Origin: JABISG01 sp963581435
GTDB lineage: Bacteria; Planctomycetota; Planctomycetia; Planctomycetales; Planctomycetaceae
Assembly: GCA_963581435.1 (NCBI GenBank)
Contig: CAUZOL010000003.1
Location: forward strand, 1-64,000
Direction: 5' to 3'
DNA: 64,000 bases
The translations under genes were made by a program, and so were the position numbers. Positions 8,286 through 17,777 of the stretch are shown in pieces; the first letter of the stretch is position 1, and the number at the start of each line of letters is the position of its first letter. The notes beneath the pieces were generated by a model. The model was not told the DNA's origin. It saw only the letters and a list, made by a program, of their open reading frames with translations, and did no database searches.

Positions 8286-10784
8286 ATGGCACGGCGAATC
8301 GTCGTTGGTCGCGCTTTGTTGGCAGCAGCAGCCATTTTAATGGCGGTTCCCGCTTGGGCCTCTTCGCCGCGGCTGAGCATCATCCTTCCCCGTGGAATTC
8401 AGCGGGGCACCGAACAGGTGGTGACCTTCAGCGGTTCCAGCCTGGGCGATGCACAGGAAATCCTGTTCTACTCGCCGGGATTCGAGGTGACCAAGCTCGA
8501 ACCGAACGGCAACACGGTCAAGGTGACGATCAAAGTCGCCACCGACTGCCGGCCCGGCGAACACGTCGCACAGGTGCGCTGTGCCAGCGGAATCTCCGAC
8601 TACCGCACATTCTTCGTCGATCCGTTCCCAGCGGTTGCCGAAAAAGAGCCGAATAGCAACTTCGATGCACCGCAGCCCATTACGCTGGGCGTCACGGTCG
8701 GCGGTGTCGTCCAGAACGAAGATGTCGATTACTACGTCTTGGATGCCAAGAAAGGGCAGCGAATTTCCGCGGAAGTCTTCGGCATGCGGCTTGGGAACAC
8801 GCTATTCGATCCCTACGTCGCAATTCTCGACAGCAAGCGTTTCGAGCTGTCCTCAGCCGATGACACGCCGCTGGTGCTGCAAGATAGCGTCGCTTCGGTT
8901 GTCGCTCCCGCCGACGGCAAGTACTACATCGAGGTTCGCGAAAGCGCTTATGGCGGCAATGGCAGTTCCCGTTATCGGCTGCACGTTGGCACGTTTCCCC
9001 GGCCGACAGCCGTTTACCCGGCCGGCGGCAAACTGGGTGAGGAAGTCGAAGTTCGGTTTCTCGGCGACCCCGCCGGCGAGTTGAAGCAGAAGGTCAAGCT
9101 GCCTGCCACGACAACGCCCGACTTCGGCCTGTTCGCGACCGATGCCGGGGGAATCCCGCCGTCGCCCAATCCGTTCCGCTTGTTCGAATACGGAAACGCG
9201 TTTGAGGTCGAGCCGAACGAAGCCGTCGCAACGGCCACCCCCGTGCAGCTTCCGCTTGCCTTCAACGGCATCATCGAAAAGAAAGGCGACGTCGATTGCT
9301 TCAAGTTTTCGGCGAAGAAGGGGCAGGTCTTTGAGGTCGAGTGCTACGCACGCCGCGTTCGCTCGGCCCTCGATCCAGTGATGAACTTGTATTACGCCAA
9401 CGGCAAAAGTATCGCCGGCAACGACGATTCCCGCGGCCCCGACAGTTATTTCCGCTTCAGTGTGCCGGCCGACGGTGAGTACGTCGTTCGGGTCACCGAC
9501 CACCTTGGTCGCGGCGGCTCCGATTTCGTCTACCGCATCGAGTTTCAAGCGGTCAAGCCGCGACTGACGCTCGGCATTCCACGCGTCGAACGGTACGGCC
9601 AATACCGGCAAACGATCTACGTTGCCCGGGGCAATAAATTCGCCACACTCATTACGGCAAGCCGCGCGAATTTCGGTGGCGAACTTGTGCTGGAAGGCAA
9701 AGATCTGCCGGCGGGCATCACCATGCACGCCGAAAACATGCCGTCGAATTTGAATTCCATGCCAGTCGTCTTCGAGGCGGCAGCCGATGCCCCGTTGAGC
9801 GGCAAGTTGATCGACTTCACCGCCAGGCATGCCGATCCGAAGCAGAACATCGTTGGCGGCTTTGCCAATAGTGCCGACTTCATTCGCGGTGCGCCCGGGC
9901 AGTCCATTTACAAGCGCAAGGCCGTCAATCGGCTGGCAATTGCCGTCGTCGAGGAGCTGCCCTTCACTCTCGAAATCATTGAGCCGAAAGTTCCCATCGT
10001 CCGCAACGGGTCGATGCAGTTGAAGATTGTGGTCCACCGCAAGGAAGGTTTCAAAGGGGCCATTAACGTGCAGTTGCCGTTCCGTCCCCCGGGATTGGGA
10101 GCCGCCAGTTCGGTCAACATTCCCGCCGACAAGAACGAAGTGCTTTATCCGCTCAGTGCCAACGGTGGAGCGCAAATTAAGAAGTGGCGAATTTACGCGA
10201 TTGGTTCATCTAACGTCAAAGGGGCCGCCTGGGTCTCCTCGCAACTGGCGACGCTGGAAATTGCCGCACCCTACGTCACCTTCGCGGTTCAACGTGCGTC
10301 GTGCGAGCAAGGCGAAGAAGCACAGATTTATTGCAAACTGAATCATGCCGCTGCGTTTGATGGAATGGCCACTGTGAAGCTGTTGGGCCTGCCGCCGAAA
10401 GTGGCCACAACCGACATCCAGTTCAACAAAGACACCAAAGAGTTGACCTTCATTCTCAAGACCGAAAAAGACACGAAGCCGGGCAAATACAACAACGTAT
10501 TCTGCCAGCTCATCATCACGCAGAACGGCGAGTCGATTGTGAGTCGTGCCGGTGGCACTCAGTTGCAAATCGACAAACCACTGCCGCCCCCGCCGGGTCA
10601 ACCGGTTGTCAAAGCGACACCCAAGCCCATGCCGAAGGTGGCGGCCGGTCAGCCGAAGCCTGCACCGCCAAAGCCACCCAAACCGCTAACGCGATTGCAG
10701 AAGCTGCGGCTGGCCGCCAAGCAGCGAGCCGAGGCGAAAGCCACAGCCCGCGAAACGCAGGAAACGGGCGGCGGCAGCAAGTAA
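8286..10784 (+). CDS. Secreted protein with two PPC domains
   Basis: The 832-residue protein has a Sec signal peptide (hydrophobic ALLAAAAILMAVPAWASS, cleavage near residue 26). Two pre-peptidase C-terminal (PPC) beta-sandwich domains follow, at about 118-240 (EKEPNSNFDAPQPI, DVDYYVLDAKKGQRIS) and 307-421 (EVEPNEAVATATPV, DVDCFKFSAKKGQVF). PPC domains typically accompany secreted hydrolases as beta-rich accessory modules; no protease domain is visible here. The C-terminal part is further beta-rich, and the last 65 residues are Pro/Lys/Ala-rich (KPAPPKPPKPLTRLQKL), perhaps binding the wall or staying disordered. The start is ATG 8286 with GGAG 8 bases upstream. In planctomycetes such genes usually neighbour DUF1501 and DUF1549/DUF1553 genes, as here. 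Confidence 0.85.
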   Translation: MARRIVVGRALLAAAAILMAVPAWASSPRLSIILPRGIQRGTEQVVTFSGSSLGDAQEILFYSPGFEVTKLEPNGNTVKVTIKVATDCRPGEHVAQVRCASGISDYRTFFVDPFPAVAEKEPNSNFDAPQPITLGVTVGGVVQNEDVDYYVLDAKKGQRISAEVFGMRLGNTLFDPYVAILDSKRFELSSADDTPLVLQDSVASVVAPADGKYYIEVRESAYGGNGSSRYRLHVGTFPRPTAVYPAGGKLGEEVEVRFLGDPAGELKQKVKLPATTTPDFGLFATDAGGIPPSPNPFRLFEYGNAFEVEPNEAVATATPVQLPLAFNGIIEKKGDVDCFKFSAKKGQVFEVECYARRVRSALDPVMNLYYANGKSIAGNDDSRGPDSYFRFSVPADGEYVVRVTDHLGRGGSDFVYRIEFQAVKPRLTLGIPRVERYGQYRQTIYVARGNKFATLITASRANFGGELVLEGKDLPAGITMHAENMPSNLNSMPVVFEAAADAPLSGKLIDFTARHADPKQNIVGGFANSADFIRGAPGQSIYKRKAVNRLAIAVVEELPFTLEIIEPKVPIVRNGSMQLKIVVHRKEGFKGAINVQLPFRPPGLGAASSVNIPADKNEVLYPLSANGGAQIKKWRIYAIGSSNVKGAAWVSSQLATLEIAAPYVTFAVQRASCEQGEEAQIYCKLNHAAAFDGMATVKLLGLPPKVATTDIQFNKDTKELTFILKTEKDTKPGKYNNVFCQLIITQNGESIVSRAGGTQLQIDKPLPPPPGQPVVKATPKPMPKVAAGQPKPAPPKPPKPLTRLQKLRLAAKQRAEAKATARETQETGGGSK

Positions 10785-10877
10785 GAAGTTCAACAGCAAT
10801 ATCGAACTATCGAACGGAAACGCGATTCGATCCGCCCGCTGCGGATTACAGACGAAAACCACGAAGGAAAACCGGCC

Positions 10878-13325
10878 ATGCGACTGAAAATTTCGGCGAT
10901 CCACGCCTCGTGTCTGGCACTGACGGTTCTGGCTGCCGCCTCCACGGCTTTCGCCCAGGATTCCGCCGCAAAGCCGGCATCCATCCGCGTCAATCCGGCC
11001 GACATCCACTTGACGACCGTCCGCGATCGGCAGGCGATCATCGTGCAGGCGGTCTATCCCGACGGGATCACCCGCGACGTCACCGAGCAGGTAACATTCA
11101 CGCTCGCCAACTCGGCGATTGTGAAGCAGGAAAAGAATGTCTTCTTCCCCGTCGCCGACGGTACGACCGAAATAAACGTCGAATACGCCGGACATACGAT
11201 CGCACTGCCCGTCGTCGTCAAACAGGCGACGGCCGATCCGGCCATCAGCTTTCAACAGGACGTCATGCCCGTCTTATTGAAGGCAGGCTGCAACACCGGC
11301 AGCTGCCACGGTGCAAAGCTCGGCAAAGACGGCTTCCGGTTGTCGCTGTTTGGCTATGATCCGCAGGGCGATTATCACAATTTGACGCGAGAGATCAGCG
11401 GCCGACGCATCAACCTCGCTCTGCCGGCCGAAAGTTTGATGATCACCAAATCGACAGGCGTAGTCCCGCATACCGGCGGAGGGCGATTCAAGGCCGATTC
11501 GGAATACAACGCCACGCTCATGCGCTGGGTGGAGTCAGGCGCGCTCAACGATCCTGGTGCCGTTCCCAAGGTGGTTTCGCTCGAGATCTACCCCAAGGGT
11601 GCCGTTCTTAACGGCCAGGGGACAACACAACGCATTAACGTTCGCGCCAAATACTCCGACGGCACCGACCGAGACGTCACATCGCTGGCCAAGTTTAGTT
11701 CAAGTAACGAAAACTCGGCCACGATCACACAGGAAGGAACGGTCACCGCTGAAAAACGGGGTGAGGCGTTCGTCATGGCCCGCTTCGACACGCACACGGT
11801 CGGCACGCATTTCATCGTGCTGCCCAAGGACTTAAAGTTCGCCTGGAACGATGCTCCGGCGTTCAATTACATCGATGAATCGATGCACAAAAAGTTCAAG
11901 AAACTGCGAATTAATCCGTCAGACATTTGCAGCGACGATCAGTTTCTGCGGCGGGCCACGCTCGACATTACCGGCGTGCTTCCCACCGCCGAGGAATTCC
12001 AGGCGTTCATGTCCGACAGCGATCCCAAGAAACGGGACAAGCTGGTAGACGAGCTGTTAACGCGCAAAGAGTTCGTCGAAATCTGGGTGATGAAGTGGGC
12101 CGAACTCCTGCAGATTCGCACCACCCGCCAGGTCAGCTACAAGGCGATGCTGCGGTACTACAATTGGCTGCAAGCGAGGATCGCCAGCAATGTGCCGATG
12201 GACCAGATGGTGCAGGAGTTACTCGGCTCCAACGGCGGCACATTTGCCAACGCGGCCACCAATTACTACCAGAACGAAACCAACACACAGAAGGTCGCAG
12301 AAAACGTCGCCCAGGTCTTTTTGGGTATGCGAATTCAATGCACCCAGTGTCACAACCATCCGTTCGACCGCTGGACGATGGACGACTACTACAGTTTCGC
12401 CGCATTCTTCTCGCAAATTGGCCGTAAACGCGGCGAAGATCCCCGCGAAATGATCATTTTCAATAGCGGTGGCGGCGAAGTGCGGCACCCTGTCGGCAAC
12501 CGTGTCATGCAACCCAAGTTCCTCGGCGGCGAAACCCCCGATGTCAAAGGGAAGGACCGCCGCGTTGTGATGGCAAAGTGGCTCGCCTCGTCCGACAATC
12601 CTTACTTCGCCCGGAATCTGGCAAACATCGTTTGGGCCCACTTCCTGGGCCAGGGAATTGTTAACGAAGTCGACGACGTCCGCGTCAGCAACCCTGCCGT
12701 CAATCCGGAACTGATGGACGCATTGGCCGGACACTTCACTGAATACAAATACGACTTCAAGAAACTGGTGCGGGACATCTGCACGTCGCGAACGTATCAA
12801 CTCAGCACGCAAACCAACGAGACCAACGCCTCGGACACCGTCAACTTCTCGCACGGTTCGCTTCGGCGTCTGCGGGCAGAGGTTCTGCTCGACACGATCA
12901 GCCAGGTCACCGACACTAAGAACAAGTTCTCCGGTCTGCCGATGGGAGCACGGGCTGTGCAAATTGCCAACGGCAACACCAGCACCTACTTCCTCACAGC
13001 CTTCGGTCGCGCGAAGCGAGAGTCGGTTTGTGCCTGCGAAGTTAAAATGGAGCCGAATCTCTCGCAAGCGCTGCACCTGCTCAACGGCGACACGATCCAA
13101 TCGAAGATTGCGTCAGGCAAACTGGTCGAGCGGTTGTTGGCGGAAGGCAAAACGGCCCCGCAGGTCATCGAAGCGTTGTATATTCGCTGCCTCACTCGCA
13201 AGCCAACCGCAAAAGAACTCGCAAGCTTGGCCGCCGTGCTGGCAGAGCAAAAGAATGACAAGCAAGTGCTGGAAGACGTCTTCTGGGCACTGCTGAACTC
13301 GCGCGAATACGTCTTCAACCACTAG
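10878..13325 (+). CDS. DUF1549/DUF1553 secreted protein with Ig-like (Big_2-type) repeats
   Basis: The 815-residue protein has a signal peptide (ALTVLAAASTAFAQ). Two Ig-like segments are centred near residues 35-115 and 225-310 (RINVRAKYSDGTDRDVTS). Between them is a haem-like or structural Cys motif, CNTGSCHGAKLGKDGF (about 138-153). The DUF1549 domain spans about 335-540, with LRRATLDITGVLPTAEE and CTQCHNHPFDRWTMDDYY, and DUF1553 spans about 545-800, with NPYFARNLANIVWAHFLGQG and LSQALHLLNGDTI. CTQCH has the CxxCH form of c-type haem attachment, but haem binding is not established for this family. The biochemical role is unknown; gene partners are normally DUF1501 and WD40-cytochrome genes, exactly as here. 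Confidence 0.9.
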   Translation: MRLKISAIHASCLALTVLAAASTAFAQDSAAKPASIRVNPADIHLTTVRDRQAIIVQAVYPDGITRDVTEQVTFTLANSAIVKQEKNVFFPVADGTTEINVEYAGHTIALPVVVKQATADPAISFQQDVMPVLLKAGCNTGSCHGAKLGKDGFRLSLFGYDPQGDYHNLTREISGRRINLALPAESLMITKSTGVVPHTGGGRFKADSEYNATLMRWVESGALNDPGAVPKVVSLEIYPKGAVLNGQGTTQRINVRAKYSDGTDRDVTSLAKFSSSNENSATITQEGTVTAEKRGEAFVMARFDTHTVGTHFIVLPKDLKFAWNDAPAFNYIDESMHKKFKKLRINPSDICSDDQFLRRATLDITGVLPTAEEFQAFMSDSDPKKRDKLVDELLTRKEFVEIWVMKWAELLQIRTTRQVSYKAMLRYYNWLQARIASNVPMDQMVQELLGSNGGTFANAATNYYQNETNTQKVAENVAQVFLGMRIQCTQCHNHPFDRWTMDDYYSFAAFFSQIGRKRGEDPREMIIFNSGGGEVRHPVGNRVMQPKFLGGETPDVKGKDRRVVMAKWLASSDNPYFARNLANIVWAHFLGQGIVNEVDDVRVSNPAVNPELMDALAGHFTEYKYDFKKLVRDICTSRTYQLSTQTNETNASDTVNFSHGSLRRLRAEVLLDTISQVTDTKNKFSGLPMGARAVQIANGNTSTYFLTAFGRAKRESVCACEVKMEPNLSQALHLLNGDTIQSKIASGKLVERLLAEGKTAPQVIEALYIRCLTRKPTAKELASLAAVLAEQKNDKQVLEDVFWALLNSREYVFNH

Positions 13326-13441
13326 ACAAACCGAATCCGTTTGCGATCAAGCGAACTCTTGATCGCCCATAGACATTGAGTCGATGACACCCGCCCAACG
13401 CCGGCTTCTGGGCCGTTGACAAATACCACGGAGATCGAGTG

Positions 13442-16204
13442 ATGAAAACTGGTTTCGTCCCCGCCTATACTGTTGCATTCGCCTTTTTGGCGTGCTGCCT
13501 TCCAGTCAATGCGCAAGATTCGCCGGAGGGTGGGAAAAAGAAGCCACCGAAAATCACCTACGACGAACACGTCAAACCCATCTTGCGGGCGAAGTGCTTC
13601 ACCTGTCACAACGCCGACAAGAAGAAGGGCGACCTCGACATGACGACCTACACCGGTCTCATGCAGGGTGGCGGTTCTGGCGAAGTCATCGAAGCTGGCG
13701 AATCTGGGTTGAGCTATTTGTACGGGCTGATCGCGCATGAAGAAGAGCCGTTCATGCCGCCCAACTCGCCCAAAATTGATGACAAGATGATCGAGACGAT
13801 TCGCAAATGGATCGACGGTGGAGTGCTGGAAAACTCCGGCAGCAAAGCGAAACTCTCGGACAAGCCAAAGTTCAATCTCGCGCTGAAAACCGCACCATCC
13901 GAACGGCCGGCCACAGTCCCCATGCCGGGCCGTCTCAGTTTGGAACCGGCCGTCTATTCCCCCAAGACAACTGCCGTCACCGCGCTGGCGACCAGCCCGT
14001 GGGCTCCGTTGGCTGCCGTCGCGGGACAGAAGCAGGTTCTGCTCTACAACACCAGCACATTCCAGCTGCTGGGCGCTTTGCCATTCCCCGAAGGCGTGGC
14101 GCAAGTTCTCAAGTTCAGCCGCAACGGCAGTTTGCTACTGGCCGGCGGCGGACGCGGTGGCGAAAAGGGATTGGCCGTCGTGTGGAACATCAAAACGGGC
14201 GAACGCATCATTGAAATCGGCGACGAACTCGACACCGTTCTCGCTGCCGACATCAGTTCCGACCAAACTCTGATTGCCCTCGGCGGACCGGCGAAAGTCG
14301 TCCGCATTTACTCCACCGAAACCGGTCGGCTGCTACATGAATTACGCAAGCACACCGATTGGATCTGCAGTCTCGAATTCAGTCCCGACAGCGTCCTGCT
14401 GGCAACCGGTGATCGCAACGGCGGCCTATTCGTCTGGGAAGGCTGGACCGGCCGCGAGTATCTCGCGCTGAAGGCACACTCCAAAATGGTCACCGGCATT
14501 TCATGGCGAATCGATTCCAACGTCGTTGCCTCGTGCAGCGAGGATGGTTCGATTCGGTTGTGGGAAATGGAAAACGGCGGACAGATTAAAAGCTGGGGCG
14601 CGCATGGCGGAGGCGTCGGCTCGGTCGAATTCGCCCGCGACGGTCGCATCGTTTCATGTGGTCGCGATCGCATCACCAAACTCTGGAACCAGGCCGGTGC
14701 CCAGCAGCGTGCTTTCGAGGCGTTCGGCGACCTGGCCTTGCGAGTCACCTTCTGTGACGAAACCAACCGCGCCATCGCCGGCGACTGGACCGGAGCCATC
14801 CGCGTCTGGAACGCGGCCGATGGAAAACGGCTCGGCGAATTGGCCCAGAACCCGCTGCCGTTGGATCTCCGACTGAAGAACGCAACGGCCCAACTCACCG
14901 CCAACCGCGCGGAAAACAGCAAATTGGTTGCAGCAGCCAAAACGGCCGAAGCCGTCGTGACGAAAATCAACGCCGACCTCGCCGCTGCAAAGAAGGCCAC
15001 CACCGATGCTCAAGCACTGCTGACTTCATCAGTCGCAGCAGCCAAACAATACCAAACGAACATCGCCAAGGTCACCGGAGAAGTTGCAGCGGCGACCAAA
15101 GTGGTCGCGGCCGTCACTCCGGTTGTTCCGTTGCTGCAGGAAACTCTCACCAAAGGCCAGCAGACGGCCGCCAAGGCAACCACCGATAAGGAGCTGGCAG
15201 CAGTTGTCGCCCAACTAAAAACCCTGCTCGACAAACGAAAAGCCACATTGGCCGCGGCTCAGAAATTGGCGACGGACAAAACGACCGAACTCAACAAGTC
15301 CAAGACCCAACTGGCAACCGCGCAGAAACAGGCGACCGCTTCGAAAGCGGCCGTCGATGCCGGCAACAAACGAACGGTCGCGTTGACCCCGACCCTCAAG
15401 CCGGCACAGGACAAAATGGCGGCAGCAAAGGCCGCAGCCGCCGCGACCACGCAACAGGTCGTTGCCTCTGAAAAGCAAGTCGCCCGCTGGCAAGATGAAA
15501 TCGTCTTCGCTCGCAAGGTGGTCGAACTGAAAAAAGCCACCGCTGTACTCGATGTCGAACAATCGGCCGGCGATGAATTGGTCGCTGCGGCTGATGAAGC
15601 AGGCGCCGCTGTGGCAAAAATCAATGCCGATCTTACCGCCGCCAAGAAGACAACGACAAATGCACAGACGCAGAACGCAGCCGCTCTCGCCGCGGCCAAA
15701 CAATACGAAACGGCAATCGCCAAAGTCACCGGTGAAGTTGCGGCAGCCGGCAAAGTAGTCGCCGCTGTTTCTCCCGCTGTCCCGCTACTGCAGGAATCAC
15801 TCACCAAAGGCCAACAGGCAGTCGCCAAAGCAACTGGCGACATGGAATTGGCGGCAGCCGTTAACCAACTGAAAACCCTTCTCGACAAACGGAAGGCGGA
15901 ATTGACGACGGCTCAGAAGACGGTGACCGACAAGACAGCCGAACTCAACAAGACCAAGACGCAACTGGCAACCGCGCAGAAGCAGGCGACCGACTCCAAA
16001 GCGGCCGTCGATGCCGGCAACAAACGGACCGCAGCGCTGACCCCGACCCTCAAGCCAGCCCAGGACAAGTCGGCGGCAGCCAAAACTGCAGCCGTGGCCG
16101 CCGCGCAGAAGGTCGCGGCAGCCGCAACGGAAGTTGCGCGTTTGCAGGGCGAAATCGCCACCGCCAGTCAAGTGGCCCAAGTGACTGCCCCCGCATCGAA
16201 GTAG
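13442..16204 (+). CDS. Planctomycete-type cytochrome c (PSCyt1) + WD40 repeats + duplicated coiled-coil tail
   Basis: A 920-residue secreted protein. After the signal peptide (AFAFLACCLPVNAQ) comes a PSCyt1 domain with a CFTCHN haem-binding motif (CxxCH near residues 51-56) and a possible distal ligand region EEEPFMPPNSPKI. A WD40 propeller (about 175-465) has repeats ending in W-type strands (VRIYSTETG, SIRLWEMENG, IRVWNAADG). The last 440 residues are Ala/Lys/Thr-rich coiled coil made of two near-identical copies (see the repeat entry). GGAG 8 bases upstream supports ATG 13442. It is the last gene of the four-gene run and is followed by a long palindrome. Such proteins are thought to bring an electron carrier and a protein-interaction platform to the cell surface; the actual role is unknown. 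Confidence 0.88.
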   Translation: MKTGFVPAYTVAFAFLACCLPVNAQDSPEGGKKKPPKITYDEHVKPILRAKCFTCHNADKKKGDLDMTTYTGLMQGGGSGEVIEAGESGLSYLYGLIAHEEEPFMPPNSPKIDDKMIETIRKWIDGGVLENSGSKAKLSDKPKFNLALKTAPSERPATVPMPGRLSLEPAVYSPKTTAVTALATSPWAPLAAVAGQKQVLLYNTSTFQLLGALPFPEGVAQVLKFSRNGSLLLAGGGRGGEKGLAVVWNIKTGERIIEIGDELDTVLAADISSDQTLIALGGPAKVVRIYSTETGRLLHELRKHTDWICSLEFSPDSVLLATGDRNGGLFVWEGWTGREYLALKAHSKMVTGISWRIDSNVVASCSEDGSIRLWEMENGGQIKSWGAHGGGVGSVEFARDGRIVSCGRDRITKLWNQAGAQQRAFEAFGDLALRVTFCDETNRAIAGDWTGAIRVWNAADGKRLGELAQNPLPLDLRLKNATAQLTANRAENSKLVAAAKTAEAVVTKINADLAAAKKATTDAQALLTSSVAAAKQYQTNIAKVTGEVAAATKVVAAVTPVVPLLQETLTKGQQTAAKATTDKELAAVVAQLKTLLDKRKATLAAAQKLATDKTTELNKSKTQLATAQKQATASKAAVDAGNKRTVALTPTLKPAQDKMAAAKAAAAATTQQVVASEKQVARWQDEIVFARKVVELKKATAVLDVEQSAGDELVAAADEAGAAVAKINADLTAAKKTTTNAQTQNAAALAAAKQYETAIAKVTGEVAAAGKVVAAVSPAVPLLQESLTKGQQAVAKATGDMELAAAVNQLKTLLDKRKAELTTAQKTVTDKTAELNKTKTQLATAQKQATDSKAAVDAGNKRTAALTPTLKPAQDKSAAAKTAAVAAAQKVAAAATEVARLQGEIATASQVAQVTAPASK
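14924..16186 (+). repeat. Tandem intragenic duplication (654-bp period)
   Basis: Copy 1 (about 14924-15577) and copy 2 (about 15578-16186) of the coiled-coil tail start at equivalent codons (LVAAAKTAEAVVTKINADL and LVAAADEAGAAVAKINADL). They remain collinear with no large gap: both contain KQYxTxIAKVTGEVAAAxK, VPLLQExLTKGQQ, LKTLLDKRKA and KAAVDAGNKRT. The offset is 654 bp, or 218 codons, in frame. Divergence is mainly substitution, so the duplication is not very recent. Confidence 0.9.
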
Positions 16205-16234
16205 TGCACCCCACGTGGGAATGATCAACCCGGC

Positions 16235-16304
16235 AATAAAAGCCTGAAGCGCAAGCGAAGGATGATTCCGGAATGCCCCTTCGCTTGCGCTTCAGGCTTT
16301 TATT
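16235..16304. terminator. 27-bp perfect palindrome between convergent genes (bidirectional terminator / REP-like)
   Basis: The left arm (16235-16261, starting AATAAAAGCCTGAAGCGC) and right arm (16278-16304, ending GCGCTTCAGGCTTTTATT) are exact reverse complements with a 16-nt loop. The outer ends are A/T-rich, so each strand yields a GC stem followed by TTTTATT. It sits between the stop of the cytochrome-WD40 gene and the stop of the convergent sulfatase, the ideal place for a bidirectional terminator. From memory, 'GCCTGAAGCGCAAGCGA' palindromes recur in planctomycete gaps, so it may also be a dispersed repeat. Confidence 0.85.
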
Positions 16305-16331
16305 GTTCGAACTGTAGCTCACAAACAACGA

Positions 16332-17777
16332 CTACTTCTTCTTGTTCCGCAGTCGGCGGAGTGTCGGGAAGTTCTCTGGACTGTAGGCACCGCCGAGTTG
16401 CCCCCGCAGCGCGTCGCATCGTCGCCGCATTCGCGTTAACGTTTTGGCGTATGCTGGATCGGTTGCGAAGTTCTTCAACTGCTTCGGGTCCGCCTTCAAG
16501 TCGTGCAGGAACTCCCCTTCGGGCAGATTCTCGAAGTAGCGAGCATAGACGTATCGCTGGTCTCGCACGCCTTCCCATTTAGGAATGCGGGCATTGTCGA
16601 ACAGATGCTCACAAAAGAAGTCCGTTCGCCAATCCGGATCTGTTTCGCCTTTCACCAGCGGCGTTAAGTCGCGGCCCTGAAAACTCTGTGGCGGCTTGCC
16701 AACTGTCAGCGATGCAATGGTTGCTGGCACATCGACGTTTAATGCCATCTTGGCAATCACCCGACCGCGTTTTTCTTTCGGCAATCGTGGATCGTAAATC
16801 ACCAACGGAACCCGCAGCGATTCTTCAAAGTGGCTCCACTTGCCCGCCAACCCGCGCGAGCCCTTGTAGTAACCGTTATCACCCATGAAGATGACAACCG
16901 TCTCCTTCGCGAATCCAAGTTTCTCGGCCTCTTCCAACACACGGCCCATCACACGGTCCAGCCCGGTAATCATGCGGTAATAGGCCCGCACGTTTTTCTG
17001 GTACTTCCCCGGCGTGTCCCACCGCCAGAACCAGCGGTCACGGACCATCGAGTCGCGAAGAAACTCCGGCAACGTCTTCCAGTGATCCATTGAAACCAAC
17101 GGCGGCGGAATTGTGATGTCGTCATATAAACCGTCTTCGGCTTTCGGCCAGGGGAAATGGTCTTTCTTATCGCTATCTTCGGCATGAGCCGCATTGAAGC
17201 TGACCGACAGACAAAATGGTGCATCCTTTGAACAGCCTTCCAGAAACTCAATCGCCCGGTCACCGGCAATTTCGGTCAGATGCCGCTCCGTTCCATTGGG
17301 CTGCTTTTTGAAATACGGATTGCGATTGAGTGGTGCGAATGAATCAAACATCTTCGCCGTCGCACCGCGCATCACACTCACACCGAACTTCCCGACAAAC
17401 CCGGTGCGATAACCCGCTTTGCGCAGCAAGGCGGGATAGCTGTTGTCGATCAATTCGCCGGCCAGCGGTGGTGTGCCGAATGTGTATTTGTGCGAACGTT
17501 CCCATTGTCCGGTGAGAAACGTTGCGCGGCTGGCGGCACAAATCGACGTGGTCACAAACGCATTTTCAAACCGCACGCCGCCGGCTGCCAATCGGTCGAT
17601 GACGGGCGTTTTCAGAATCGGATGCCCTGCGCAGCCGAGCAAATCGGCGCGGTGATCGTCCGAGAGGAAGAAGATTACGTTGGGTCGCTGCTCGTCCTCA
17701 GCGCCTGCCCGACCGAACATGCAGCAGACAATCGAAATCGAAAGAATCAGCGGACGAAATAATTGACGACTCATCAT
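16332..17777 (-). CDS. Secreted sulfatase (arylsulfatase family, Cys-type)
   Basis: The 481-residue protein has a signal peptide (PLILSISIVCCMFGRAGAE) and a type I sulfatase fold, hydrolysing sulfate esters, probably of polysaccharides. Metal-binding Asp40-Asp41 (FFLSDDHR) and the formylglycine motif C80-A-A-S-R (TSICAASRATFLTGQ) are visible, as is the Ca-site FMGDNGYYKG near residue 300. Classical motifs are CxPSR; Ala instead of Pro at the third place is, to my knowledge, seen in planctomycete sulfatases. Cys80 must be oxidised to formylglycine by a maturase (FGE or anSME) not encoded nearby. Two ATGs (17777, 17774) follow GAGAAAGAA. It stands alone, convergent to the cytochrome-WD40 gene and divergent from the MoxR run. 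The substrate cannot be told from sequence. Confidence 0.92.
   Translation of the reverse strand: MMSRQLFRPLILSISIVCCMFGRAGAEDEQRPNVIFFLSDDHRADLLGCAGHPILKTPVIDRLAAGGVRFENAFVTTSICAASRATFLTGQWERSHKYTFGTPPLAGELIDNSYPALLRKAGYRTGFVGKFGVSVMRGATAKMFDSFAPLNRNPYFKKQPNGTERHLTEIAGDRAIEFLEGCSKDAPFCLSVSFNAAHAEDSDKKDHFPWPKAEDGLYDDITIPPPLVSMDHWKTLPEFLRDSMVRDRWFWRWDTPGKYQKNVRAYYRMITGLDRVMGRVLEEAEKLGFAKETVVIFMGDNGYYKGSRGLAGKWSHFEESLRVPLVIYDPRLPKEKRGRVIAKMALNVDVPATIASLTVGKPPQSFQGRDLTPLVKGETDPDWRTDFFCEHLFDNARIPKWEGVRDQRYVYARYFENLPEGEFLHDLKADPKQLKNFATDPAYAKTLTRMRRRCDALRGQLGGAYSPENFPTLRRLRNKKK

Noticed and set aside
12219..13100. Antisense open frame of 293 aa
   Set aside because: It lies fully inside the DUF1549/DUF1553 gene, whose motifs are clear. 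The high G+C third positions of the real gene keep the antisense frame open.
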